Source: Robiginitomaculum sp.
GTDB lineage: Bacteria; Pseudomonadota; Alphaproteobacteria; Caulobacterales; Maricaulaceae
DNA length: 8,810 bases
Assembly: GCA_021647805.1 (NCBI GenBank)
Contig: JAKITZ010000096.1
Span: 1-8,810 of the forward strand
Reading direction: 5' to 3'
The position numbers were made by a program, and so were the translations under genes. The notes under the pieces were generated by a model. The model had not been told where the DNA came from and did no database searches. It saw only the letters and a list, made by a program, of their open reading frames with translations. How positions within the stretch are numbered: position 1 is the first letter of the stretch; the number at the start of each line of letters is the position of its first letter. Of this stretch, positions 1 through 6,764 are shown piece by piece.

Positions 1-1
1 G

Positions 2-961
2 GCTGATTTACACTTAGACCATTTGGAAGATTTATTGGCAAACGTTGGCATAAAAACCAAAACCTTGATTTTGCCGCCTGGTGAAAAAACTAAAAGCTTT
101 TCTAACTTAGAGAAAGTTTGTAATTTTTTACTAGAACAAGAAATGCAACGTGATGATTGTTTGCTTGCGTTTGGTGGCGGCGTAATAGGGGATTTGGCCG
201 GTCTGGCCAGCTCCTTGATTAAGCGCGGAACAAATTTTGTACAAATTCCAACGACTTTGTTGGCACAAGTAGATAGCTCTGTTGGCGGCAAAACAGCAAT
301 TAATACTGCTATCGGTAAAAACATGATCGGCACGTTTCATCAGCCAAAAATGGTAATTGCTGATCTTAAATTTTTACAAACCTTACCACCACGACAGGTA
401 TTAACTGGGTATGCAGAGATATTGAAACTTGCTTGCCTACAGGGCGGTGATTTTTTCGAGTTTCTAGAAAACTTAGGAACAGAATTACTGAAACCCGATC
501 ATTTAGCTCTTAAAGAAGCTGTTGCGCGATCAGTCCGCGGCAAAGCAGAAATAGTTGCTGCCGATGAATTTGAAAGCGGGCAAAGGGCATTGTTAAACCT
601 TGGTCACACATTTGCTCACGCACTGGAAAGCGAGGCTCCGGGAATGATTTTACATGGGGAAGCTGTTGCTGCCGGGCTTGGGGCTGCTTTTTCGTTATCA
701 GCGGCAAAGGGGCTGTGTCCGCCTGAGCATCGAGACCGAGTGGTTAATCACCTTCGCGCCATTGGTTTGCCTTCGTCTTTGGCGAAGGCTCCCGGCGGCA
801 AGTATGATCCGTTAAAGTTATTGCAACGTATGAAATCGGACAAAAAGAACAAAAACGGGAAAATACACCTAATATTATGTCGTAAGATAGGTGACGCATT
901 TATTACAAATGATGTAAATGAGACTGATCTGTTAGAATTTATGGAAACAAATTTAGAATGA
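2..961 (+). CDS. aroB: 3-dehydroquinate synthase (5' end outside window)
   Basis: Catalyses conversion of DAHP to 3-dehydroquinate, the second step of the cytoplasmic shikimate pathway, using NAD and a divalent metal. The reading frame is open from base 2, so the N terminus lies upstream of the window. About 319 residues are visible, against roughly 360-380 for the family, so around 50 are missing. Family motifs seen are FGGGVIGD (NAD-binding, about 170-193), PTTLLAQVDSSVGGKT (about 250-295), KNMIGTFHQP and SDKKNK near the C terminus. The metal ligands are present: Glu in GYAEILK (416-418), His in LGHTFAHA (605-607) and His in LHGEAV (653-655). Their spacing of 63 and 16 residues fits the family. 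The TTG at 23 is only an internal codon, not a start. The stop overlaps the next start (ATGA, 958-961), which suggests translational coupling. Confidence 0.96.
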   Translation, partial: ADLHLDHLEDLLANVGIKTKTLILPPGEKTKSFSNLEKVCNFLLEQEMQRDDCLLAFGGGVIGDLAGLASSLIKRGTNFVQIPTTLLAQVDSSVGGKTAINTAIGKNMIGTFHQPKMVIADLKFLQTLPPRQVLTGYAEILKLACLQGGDFFEFLENLGTELLKPDHLALKEAVARSVRGKAEIVAADEFESGQRALLNLGHTFAHALESEAPGMILHGEAVAAGLGAAFSLSAAKGLCPPEHRDRVVNHLRAIGLPSSLAKAPGGKYDPLKLLQRMKSDKKNKNGKIHLILCRKIGDAFITNDVNETDLLEFMETNLE

Positions 962-2220
962 CCCCCCAGACGTTAGAAATATTAATTATCGGTGGCAGTG
1001 TTTTTTTACTGTTATTGTTATCAGCATTTTTTTCAGGCTCTGAAACTGCGCTTACTGCAACCTCCAAAGCCAGAATGCACAGAATGGAGCAAGATGGCGT
1101 GCGCGGAGCAAAACGGGTAAACCGTTTAATTTCTGATCGTGAAAACCTTATTGGCGCAATATTGCTGGGCAATAATCTGGTTAACATTTTGGCATCAGCT
1201 CTGACCACCGCTCTTTTTGTTCGCTTGTTTGGCGCGGCAGGTATTGTTTTTGCGACTATTTCAATGACAATCTTGGTGTTGGTATTTGCTGAAGTTGCAC
1301 CAAAAACATACGCTCTTTCAAACCCGGAACGGGCCGCTATTCTTGTTTCTGGGCCGATCAAATTCGCAAAACTATTATTTTCTCCAATTGTCATAACCGT
1401 GGAAATAATAATTAGAAGCATGTTCAAAATATTTGGAATTACCACTACCGGGTTAGTTTTATCGGGCCATGATGAATTGCGTGGCACAGTGGATTATTTG
1501 TCCAAGCAAGGCGATGTAATTAAACACGATCGCGATATGATTGATGGGGTTTTGGATCTGCGGGAATTGACCGTTGAGGAAATTATGGTGCATCGCAAAA
1601 ACATTACTCTTGTTGATGCAGGACAGTCATCGAGTAAGGTCATAACTCAGGTGCTTAACAGTCAATACACTAGGCTACCGTTATACGTTGGTGAAGAAGA
1701 CAATATTATTGGTATTTTGCACGTCCGTGATCTGTTGACTGAATTACACAAAGTTGAGGGTGACAGCGATAAGGTCGAGATTGACAAAATATCCAGAAGC
1801 CCTTGGTTCACACCAGAAACCACAACAGTACCGGAACAATTGGCAGCATTTCGTGCGCGTCAAGAACACTTTTCGCTAGTGGTTGATGAATATGGAGCCT
1901 TAATGGGTTTGGTGACGCTTGAAGACATAATAGAAGAAATTGTCGGTGAAATAGATGATGAATATGATATTCCTGTAACTGGGGTTCGCCGCGTCAAAAA
2001 CGGTGTAGTGGTTACCGGAGATGTTAGCATCCGTGATCTTAATCGCGATCAGGATTGGAATTTACCTGATGAGGAGGCTGTAACGGTTGCTGGCTTAATA
2101 ATTCACGGAGCGCAGACAATACCGGAAACAGGGCAGATGTTTTCCTTTTTTGGCTATCGCTTTGAAATACTGGAGCGCAAGCGCAATCAGATCACCAAGG
2201 TAAAAATACACAAGCTATAG
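958..2220 (+). CDS. CNNM/CorC (HlyC) family membrane protein with two CBS domains
   Basis: Integral inner-membrane protein of the CNNM/CorB/CorC group, a family linked to magnesium and cobalt efflux and often annotated as haemolysin-like. The 420 residues run in the usual order. An N-terminal DUF21/CNNM region has spans near residues 7-27, 64-88, 94-114 and 130-155, including FFSGSETALTA and the EVAPK motif (112-116). A CBS pair follows (about 210-270 and 277-335, with the VVDEYGALMGLVTLEDIIEEIVGEI signature). A C-terminal CorC_HlyC transporter-associated domain spans about 343-418. It starts within the aroB stop codon (ATGA), so it is probably co-transcribed with and coupled to aroB. Length and architecture are complete. 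Which ion is moved cannot be told from the sequence; haemolysin activity is not implied. Confidence 0.93.
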   Translation: MTPQTLEILIIGGSVFLLLLLSAFFSGSETALTATSKARMHRMEQDGVRGAKRVNRLISDRENLIGAILLGNNLVNILASALTTALFVRLFGAAGIVFATISMTILVLVFAEVAPKTYALSNPERAAILVSGPIKFAKLLFSPIVITVEIIIRSMFKIFGITTTGLVLSGHDELRGTVDYLSKQGDVIKHDRDMIDGVLDLRELTVEEIMVHRKNITLVDAGQSSSKVITQVLNSQYTRLPLYVGEEDNIIGILHVRDLLTELHKVEGDSDKVEIDKISRSPWFTPETTTVPEQLAAFRARQEHFSLVVDEYGALMGLVTLEDIIEEIVGEIDDEYDIPVTGVRRVKNGVVVTGDVSIRDLNRDQDWNLPDEEAVTVAGLIIHGAQTIPETGQMFSFFGYRFEILERKRNQITKVKIHKL

Positions 2221-2238
2221 GAATAACTCTTATAGGTC

Positions 2239-2502
2239 TCAAATTCCCTCAGCTTTAATGTTCAGGGCGTGAATTGCGCCTTTTAACTCTTCTGCCAACA
2301 CCTCATTGATGGCTCTATGGCGTGCCAGTAACCCAAGTTCGTTAAATGCAGATGCCTTAATAGTCACTGCAAAATGGCTTTCTCCGCCGGGTCGTGCGCC
2401 GGCATGACCCTTATGAAGATGACTCTGATCAATCACCTCAAGGTGTATCGGTGCAAAAGCTTGTTGTAATTTGTTATGAATATTTTCACTCATGGATACC
2501 AT
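2239..2502 (-). CDS. bolA: BolA family protein
   Basis: Small cytoplasmic protein of 87 residues, typical for BolA. BolA proteins pair with monothiol glutaredoxins in [2Fe-2S] cluster handling and some influence morphology and stress responses. Visible family features are HLEVIDQSHLHKGH, then GGESHFAVTIKASAF, then LARHRAINEVLAEEL and the terminal IHALNIKA, which contains the conserved late His. The GGAG sequence upstream on the minus strand (near 2513-2516) lies 10 bases before the ATG at 2502 and 19 before the second in-frame ATG at 2493. I therefore keep the longer start, although MSENIHNKL from 2493 is a reasonable alternative. It converges on the corC gene with an 18-base gap and is divergent from the J-domain gene. 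The partner glutaredoxin is not in this window. Confidence 0.93.
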   Translation of the reverse strand: MVSMSENIHNKLQQAFAPIHLEVIDQSHLHKGHAGARPGGESHFAVTIKASAFNELGLLARHRAINEVLAEELKGAIHALNIKAEGI

Positions 2503-2556
2503 TTGTTGTCATTCTCCGTAGACGATGCATATTAGTTTCCCATATAGGTAATGACT

Positions 2557-3162
2557 ATGAGTGATGATTTCAAATACACCCCCAAACTTTTTGACATACG
2601 GGTTAAACCTCCGGGTAAAGAAAAAGCCGGTACCGAAGACAAAAGGTGCGAATGGGACGGTTGCGTAGCCAAAGCAAACTGCAAGGCTCCGCAAAGCCCT
2701 GATGCTTTGAATGAGTATTTCTGGTTTTGCCAAAAACACACTGCCGAATACAACAAAGCATGGAATTTCTTCCATGGAATGAGCGAAAGCGCCGCGCGTT
2801 CATACCAAGAAGCGCAAATTTATGGCAATCGTCCGACTTGGGACATGCGAAAATCACGACAAGGCCAAGGCAATGGAGCAAAAGGTTGGGAACACCGGTT
2901 TGCTGATCCTTTGGACTTAACTGGAGATGCCAAATTCACCCAAGATACAGCACCAGAACGCCGGTTGGGTAGATTGCAGTCTTTGGCCATGGACGATTTA
3001 GGGTTATCATATGATACCGAACCAAGGTTTGTGCGTAAAAGATATTTGAAATTGGTTAAAACCTTTCACCCTGATGCCAATAAGGGTGATCGTTCAACCG
3101 AGGCTCGTTTGCAACAAGTAATTAGAGCTTATCAAATTCTTAAAACAGCTAAACTGGCTTGA
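2557..3162 (+). CDS. J-domain (DnaJ-like) protein with N-terminal Cys/His motif
   Basis: A 201-residue co-chaperone-like protein of the short type found beside bolA and cobS in Alphaproteobacteria. The C-terminal quarter is a J domain (about 146-200, DDLGLSYDTEPRFVRKRYLKLVKTFHPDANKGD) with an intact HPD at 171-173, the motif that stimulates DnaK ATPase. It lacks the G/F linker, zinc-finger domain and C-terminal domains of full DnaJ. The N-terminal part carries C31, C36, C58 and H61 in an arrangement that could bind zinc, followed by aromatic-rich EYNKAWNFFHGMS. AGG at 2546-2548 is 8 bases before the ATG at 2557 but only 2 before the ATG at 2551, so 2557 is preferred. The client is unknown. 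It shares a 48-54 base divergent intergenic region with bolA. Confidence 0.88.
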   Translation: MSDDFKYTPKLFDIRVKPPGKEKAGTEDKRCEWDGCVAKANCKAPQSPDALNEYFWFCQKHTAEYNKAWNFFHGMSESAARSYQEAQIYGNRPTWDMRKSRQGQGNGAKGWEHRFADPLDLTGDAKFTQDTAPERRLGRLQSLAMDDLGLSYDTEPRFVRKRYLKLVKTFHPDANKGDRSTEARLQQVIRAYQILKTAKLA

Positions 3163-3192
3163 ACAACGATTAGTAGAAGCGCATATAGAAAT

Positions 3193-3198
3193 TATAAC
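3193..3198 (+). promoter_or_regulatory. possible -10 box upstream of cobS
   Basis: TATAAC matches five of six -10 consensus bases and lies 22 bases before the cobS ATG. The hexamer 17 bases further upstream (TTAGTA, 3170-3175) is a poor -35 match. cobS might therefore have its own weak promoter or simply be read from the J-domain gene 57 bases upstream. Confidence 0.25.
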
Positions 3199-3219
3199 TT
3201 TCACGAAGAGAGAACATTG

Positions 3220-4212
3220 ATGGCCGATCATGACCCTGCATTTGCTATATGGGAGCCAGACACCGAAATTAGCGTAGAAGAAACTTTCGGGTTTTCTTCA
3301 ACACAGAAAGCTCCGGCATTTTCCAAACCTTGCCAATATGTTCCAGAGTTGGATACGGCATATAGGTTTGACCCGGCGACCACCAAGGCTATTTTGGCCG
3401 GCTTTACCCATAATCGGCGGGTGATGGTGCAGGGTTATCATGGTACTGGCAAATCAACGCACATCGAACAAGTGGCGGCACGGTTAAACTGGCCAATGGT
3501 TCGGATCAATCTTGATAGCCATGTTAGCCGGATTGATCTTATCGGCAAAGATGCGATTGTTCTAAAAGACGGAAAACAGATCACCGAGTTTCGCGAAGGT
3601 CTGCTGCCATGGGCATTACAGCGCCCGGTAGCCTTGGTGTTTGATGAATATGATGCTGGTCGTCCAGATGTGATGTTCGTGATCCAGCGCATCTTGGAGG
3701 CTTCGGGACGGTTAACTCTGCTTGACCAAAACCGTATCATTAGCCCGCACCCTAGCTTTCGTTTATTTTCAACCACCAACACTATTGGTCTTGGCGATAC
3801 TACCGGGCTTTATCATGGAACCCAGCAAATTAACCAAGGACAGCTTGATCGTTGGTCTATTGTCGTTGCCCTAAATTATCTTGGTCATGATGCCGAGGAA
3901 CAGATTATAGCGGCAAAAATGCCAAAGTGGGATAATGATAAGGGTCGCAAAACCATTGCCGCCATGGTTCGAGTGGCTGACCTTACTCGTAATGCCTTTA
4001 TGAACGGCGATATTTCAACGGTTATGTCTCCACGCACGGTTTTGACTTGGGCTGAAAACACTGAAATTTTCGATGGCGATACCGCACAAGGATTTCAACT
4101 GACTTTTTTGAACAAATGTGACGAGCTAGAGCGACCGGTAATTGCCGAGTTTTACCAACGAGCATTTGCGCAAGACCTGCCAGAAACAGCTAGCCGGATA
4201 CAAGTGGCTTAA
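3220..4212 (+). CDS. cobS: CobS, AAA+ ATPase subunit of cobaltochelatase-type complex
   Basis: AAA+ ATPase of the aerobic cobaltochelatase system. In the known enzyme, hexameric CobS with CobT drives cobalt insertion into hydrogenobyrinate a,c-diamide by CobN. The 330 residues match the family length. Seen are Walker [10 protein letters not shown] (72-80), Walker [12 protein letters not shown] (137-147, D142 E143), a sensor-like Asn in STTNT (N187) and the DRW motif (210-212) near the expected arginine finger. The start is the ATG at 3220, not the TTG at 3217, because GAAGAGAGA (about 3204-3212) gives a well-spaced ribosome site. cobT normally follows directly, but here a 2.5 kb insert intervenes. 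No cobN is present in the window, so an actual role in cobalamin synthesis is not shown. CobS/CobT pairs also occur in alphaproteobacteria that seem to lack CobN. Confidence 0.94.
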   Translation: MADHDPAFAIWEPDTEISVEETFGFSSTQKAPAFSKPCQYVPELDTAYRFDPATTKAILAGFTHNRRVMVQGYHGTGKSTHIEQVAARLNWPMVRINLDSHVSRIDLIGKDAIVLKDGKQITEFREGLLPWALQRPVALVFDEYDAGRPDVMFVIQRILEASGRLTLLDQNRIISPHPSFRLFSTTNTIGLGDTTGLYHGTQQINQGQLDRWSIVVALNYLGHDAEEQIIAAKMPKWDNDKGRKTIAAMVRVADLTRNAFMNGDISTVMSPRTVLTWAENTEIFDGDTAQGFQLTFLNKCDELERPVIAEFYQRAFAQDLPETASRIQVA

Positions 4213-4218
4213 TAATAA

Positions 4219-4241
4219 AACCACCTTTCTTTACAACCACC
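4219..4241 (+). repeat. short direct repeat AACCACC, two copies 16 bases apart
   Basis: AACCACC occurs at 4219-4225 and again at 4235-4241, between the cobS stop and the -10 box at 4250. The 16-base period places both copies in the -35 and upstream region of the putative cassette promoter. They could be an activator or repressor site, but a chance occurrence is possible. Confidence 0.3.
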
Positions 4242-4249
4242 GAAACTTG

Positions 4250-4255
4250 TATAAT
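4250..4255 (+). promoter_or_regulatory. consensus -10 box before the inserted two-gene module
   Basis: A perfect TATAAT lies 9 bases before the ATG at 4265. The -35 region is unclear: TTTACA at 4230-4235 is a fair match but only 14 bases away, while TTTCTT (4226-4231) has an 18-base spacer. Transcription would start near 4261-4263, so the first gene's mRNA would have almost no leader. No Shine-Dalgarno sequence is seen before that ATG, which is consistent with a near-leaderless start. Confidence 0.45.
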
Positions 4256-4264
4256 GTTAAGCAC

Positions 4265-4795
4265 ATGTTTAACTGGCGAAGTTTGCGGATTTTGAATAAT
4301 GTTTTTTTTGTACGATTTGCTTGGTCATCTGCATTTATAGTACCAATTTTTGGTGTTTTGGCTTCTATAGAATCATCGAATTCTTTCGGCCAGCTTGTAA
4401 CACTTCTTGATCAGAAAAGCCTCTTGGTGCCATTGAATGCAACTAGGTTGTTTTTAGCTAGCATTATTTTTTTGTTGGCTTCCGCGATATTCAACGGCAC
4501 AAAACCGGTTACTCAGCGATATGAAACATTTGAACAATGGTGGTCGAGTGCTGAAGGCGGATATTTCGCTTGTTCAGAGGGGGAAAAAGAAAACACGAAC
4601 AGCGAGACAAATTTACAAGAAAACGGCAAGATGCACTATCAAGAGCTATGTCGAAATGAGGCGAATAATAATAAATATTTTCTTTATCTTTGCTTCGGTC
4701 TTATTTCTTTTTCTGGATACTTGTTGTTTAGAATACTCTTAGACAGAACAACTGTTCTTCTATCAGCAAGTAATTTTTGGGAAATTATTTTTTAG
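4265..4795 (+). CDS. unrecognised small membrane protein of the cobS-cobT insert
   Basis: I do not recognise this 176-residue protein. It has three strongly hydrophobic stretches, near residues 12-35, 61-78 and 138-159. Between the second and third is a polar segment of about 58 residues (80-137) with QRYETFEQWW (84-93) and an Asn/Glu-rich tract. The positive residues before TM1 and around the spans do not settle topology. The frame stays open back to 4142 inside cobS, but that extension lies over CobS codons. The ATG at 4265 follows a -10 box directly, so it is the preferred start although no ribosome site is visible. The stop TAG (4793-4795) overlaps the AGGG of the next gene, which suggests coupled expression. 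By context it is probably the membrane anchor or effector partner of the downstream ATPase. Function unknown. Confidence 0.72.
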   Translation: MFNWRSLRILNNVFFVRFAWSSAFIVPIFGVLASIESSNSFGQLVTLLDQKSLLVPLNATRLFLASIIFLLASAIFNGTKPVTQRYETFEQWWSSAEGGYFACSEGEKENTNSETNLQENGKMHYQELCRNEANNNKYFLYLCFGLISFSGYLLFRILLDRTTVLLSASNFWEIIF

Positions 4796-4804
4796 GGTAA
4801 TATT

Positions 4805-6640
4805 ATGAGAATCAGTAAGCTTCAAGAGGTTTGGCAAGAGTTTTTGGGGAGTAAATCTAATTTTGAGGAAAAGATATACTATATTGGCAGAAGGCAATTT
4901 AGTTCTAACCTGAAATTAAATATATCTTTATCAGAGGATACTCTTTTTGATAGAATCTCTAATAAAGCGGCAGACGCATACGTCAACAGGCTTAAAGTAT
5001 TTCTTCATGGCAACCATGTAGTTGATAACGAATTACGTCCCATACTTCATTTGACTGGATGGACCGGTTCTGGAAAAACGACAACCCTCAAATATATATC
5101 TGATCAGGTTACTTCCGAAAATTTGACTCAGATTGCATGGATTGGGTTTAACAATGAGGATAGCTCACTTAAACCGATAAATGTTTGGGTTGAGCTAAGT
5201 TCTCAGCTAGAGCAAGCATTTCCAATTGAGGAAAATGACGGCCCAGCGAATGAAGTTACAAAATTTTGGAAGTGGTGTTTATCGAAACCCATTTTTAGAC
5301 CAAAGTTTCCAGAATTTTCGGATATATTGGATCAGTTTAGGCATGAAATTACAGCACTTTCAGATAGCGACTGGGTTTGGCCTGGAAGTAGCACAAGAGA
5401 GCAAGCAATGGATGTTGTTCTACAAGCACGAAATACATACTTTGGGCGGGCATCCGCCATTGACCGAACTTTTTATAAACTTGCGCTATTGCTATACAAT
5501 TGGGAAATCCAAAATGATGGCAAGAAACACGTCCTATTAGTTGATGATATTGATCATCTAAATTTGAATACACAAAGAGAAATCATTAACGCTGCAATGA
5601 AAGTTGCTGAATTCCTAAACATTAGATTGATAATTGCATTTCGACCAATGACTTGGGAAACAACACAAGGACATTCAATGCAGGAAACAGAGGAGCATCT
5701 TTCACCTTATCCGTTAGCAATAATAGCAAAGTACTTGAAATTTTTGGCAGATAGTAACCAAACTGAACAAGATAAAGAAGAACTTATAAACTTGGCAAAT
5801 TTTTTGCAGCAAGGTAACAATGTCTTGAGCGATTTTATCTCGGGTTCATCTGGGTTGAATGTGCGAGCAGGGATCAGGACCTTTTCCAATTTTCTAATTT
5901 CTCCAGTGATTTCGGAGTATAGCCTAACTGATTTATCGAGCAAAAATATTGCGCCAAGTAAAATTGGCCAAGCCTTCTTCATATCTTCCGGTGAAACCAT
6001 TGCGGAGGGTCCATTTGTTAATAATTTTGAGAATCTGTACGAAGTAGAAGGTATTCTTGGGGGAGGGAGTCCTCTTTTGAAAACTAGAATCCTAGACTGT
6101 CTTGTTAGAATACATAAGGGCAGCCTTCCAATGAGTAATCTGATAGATTTTTTATGCTTTTTTGGCTATCCTAGAAATGAAATTCTCATCGCATTGAAAC
6201 GGCTTTTTGTTCGAAAGCGAGCATTAATTTGGTCAAATCAAGTCTGGGAAACAGAAGATCCCATTACTACAGTAAGCATAGGCGCGGCCCCGATGGGTTG
6301 CTCTTATTATCAGGGTTTGTTTGGTAATTATGGGTTTATCGAAGCCATAAAAAAGGAAAACAGAGCAATCACAGTGCCCGTGGGACAAGTCATAGAATTC
6401 TCGAAAAGTTTAATTGATACTGATATGAATGAAATTCAAATTTTTATCGACAACGCAAGCAAGAGAGAATACCTGTCGTTTTATGCGCCGAGCTTCCCTT
6501 GTTTAACTTATAAATATTGGACTAATTTTTATGGGCATGCTCATGCTAGAATTAAATCTTCTTCAGCTAGCAGTGTGTCCTTAGATCCTAATTGGGAAGA
6601 CGATATGAAGTCAAGAGTAGCCGGATTGTTATCTACGTAG
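4805..6640 (+). CDS. large P-loop ATPase with C-terminal winged-helix-like region, family unknown
   Basis: A 611-residue protein without predicted membrane spans. The P-loop is GWTGSGKTT (85-93, K91). About 150 residues later comes a Walker B strand VLLVDDIDHLN (243-253, D247 D248 D250). Next is a sensor-like strand IRLIIAFRPMTW (273-284) with R280 in a position reminiscent of STAND/KAP/ORC-like ATPases. The intervening region is long and Trp-rich. Residues about 424-506 resemble a winged helix: helices ending in EILIALKRLFVRKRALIW, then a hairpin with ITTVSIGAAPMGCSYYQGLF. A distinctive C-terminal part (about 507-611) contains YLSFYAPSFPCLTYKYWTNFYGHAHARIK. The AGGG at 4794-4797 is 7 bases before the ATG and overlaps the upstream stop, indicating coupling with the membrane protein. 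It could be a defence-type or regulatory NTPase, but nothing here proves that. Confidence 0.83.
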   Translation: MRISKLQEVWQEFLGSKSNFEEKIYYIGRRQFSSNLKLNISLSEDTLFDRISNKAADAYVNRLKVFLHGNHVVDNELRPILHLTGWTGSGKTTTLKYISDQVTSENLTQIAWIGFNNEDSSLKPINVWVELSSQLEQAFPIEENDGPANEVTKFWKWCLSKPIFRPKFPEFSDILDQFRHEITALSDSDWVWPGSSTREQAMDVVLQARNTYFGRASAIDRTFYKLALLLYNWEIQNDGKKHVLLVDDIDHLNLNTQREIINAAMKVAEFLNIRLIIAFRPMTWETTQGHSMQETEEHLSPYPLAIIAKYLKFLADSNQTEQDKEELINLANFLQQGNNVLSDFISGSSGLNVRAGIRTFSNFLISPVISEYSLTDLSSKNIAPSKIGQAFFISSGETIAEGPFVNNFENLYEVEGILGGGSPLLKTRILDCLVRIHKGSLPMSNLIDFLCFFGYPRNEILIALKRLFVRKRALIWSNQVWETEDPITTVSIGAAPMGCSYYQGLFGNYGFIEAIKKENRAITVPVGQVIEFSKSLIDTDMNEIQIFIDNASKREYLSFYAPSFPCLTYKYWTNFYGHAHARIKSSSASSVSLDPNWEDDMKSRVAGLLST

Positions 6641-6646
6641 ATAACA
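6627..6646. repeat. perfect 20-base palindrome over the ATPase stop codon
   Basis: TGTTATCTAC (6627-6636) is followed directly by its exact reverse complement GTAGATAACA (6637-6646). The palindrome contains the TAG stop of the ATPase gene (6638-6640). As RNA it would form an 8-base-pair stem with an ACGU loop followed by UUUU, which resembles a weak terminator. As DNA it looks like a dimeric repressor operator. Confidence 0.6.
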
Positions 6647-6666
6647 TTTTCAGCGGCAAATGTTAT
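6641..6666 (+). terminator. hairpin after the insert, possible terminator
   Basis: ATAACATTT (6641-6649) pairs over all 9 bases with AAATGTTAT (6658-6666) across the 8-base loop TCAGCGGC. A U-rich stretch follows (6667-6680). The stem is AT-rich, so termination would be inefficient. It shares the ATAACA arm with the upstream palindrome, so only one of the two structures can form at a time. Confidence 0.35.
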
Positions 6667-6707
6667 ATATTTTGATGTTTGTTAAAATTCAAACAGTTAT
6701 TGGCAGT

Positions 6708-6764
6708 ATGAATCCGCCTGAGGGCGGCAGGAAAAGAAATGACTACGTCCGAGAGCCCAACTGA
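6708..6764 (+). CDS. possible 18-codon upstream ORF overlapping the cobT start
   Basis: ATG at 6708 opens an 18-residue frame ([18 protein letters not shown]) that ends in TGA at 6762-6764, inside cobT and out of its frame. It runs through the GC-rich hairpin and the cobT ribosome site. No ribosome site of its own is evident. It may be chance, a leader peptide affecting cobT, or a leftover of the original cobS-cobT junction. Confidence 0.15.
   Translation: MNPPEGGRKRNDYVREPN
6714..6727 (+). promoter_or_regulatory. GC-rich hairpin just before the cobT ribosome site
   Basis: CCGCC (6714-6718) and GGCGG (6723-6727) form a 5-base-pair all-GC stem with loop TGAG. Its 3' arm ends one base before the AGGA ribosome site (6729-6732), which is 6 bases before the cobT ATG. 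Such a stem could limit ribosome access to cobT. It has no U-tract, so it is not a terminator. Confidence 0.35.

Noticed and set aside
939..1487. Minus-strand open frame of 182 codons
   Set aside because: It lies wholly antisense to the well-supported corC gene and has no protein-family features.
2215..2235. CTATAG / TTATAG hairpin between corC and bolA
   Set aside because: Only five AT-rich pairs with no U-tract; too weak to call a terminator.
2551..2556. ATG at 2551 as start of the J-domain protein
   Set aside because: AGG is only 2 bases upstream, too close for initiation; the in-frame ATG at 2557 has normal spacing. The difference is two residues.
3217..3219. TTG as the cobS start
   Set aside because: The adjacent ATG at 3220 has a better-spaced ribosome site and is the stronger initiation codon.
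4142..4264. In-frame upstream extension of the small membrane protein into cobS
   Set aside because: It would overlap the conserved 3' end of cobS by 71 bases, gives a polar tail of no recognisable kind, and lies upstream of the -10 box and the better ATG at 4265.
4253..6665. Transposon or integron-like borders of the insert
   Set aside because: The only shared border word found was AATGTTA (4253-4259 and 6659-6665), too short and AT-rich to be called a target duplication. No terminal inverted repeats, transposase or recombinase seen.
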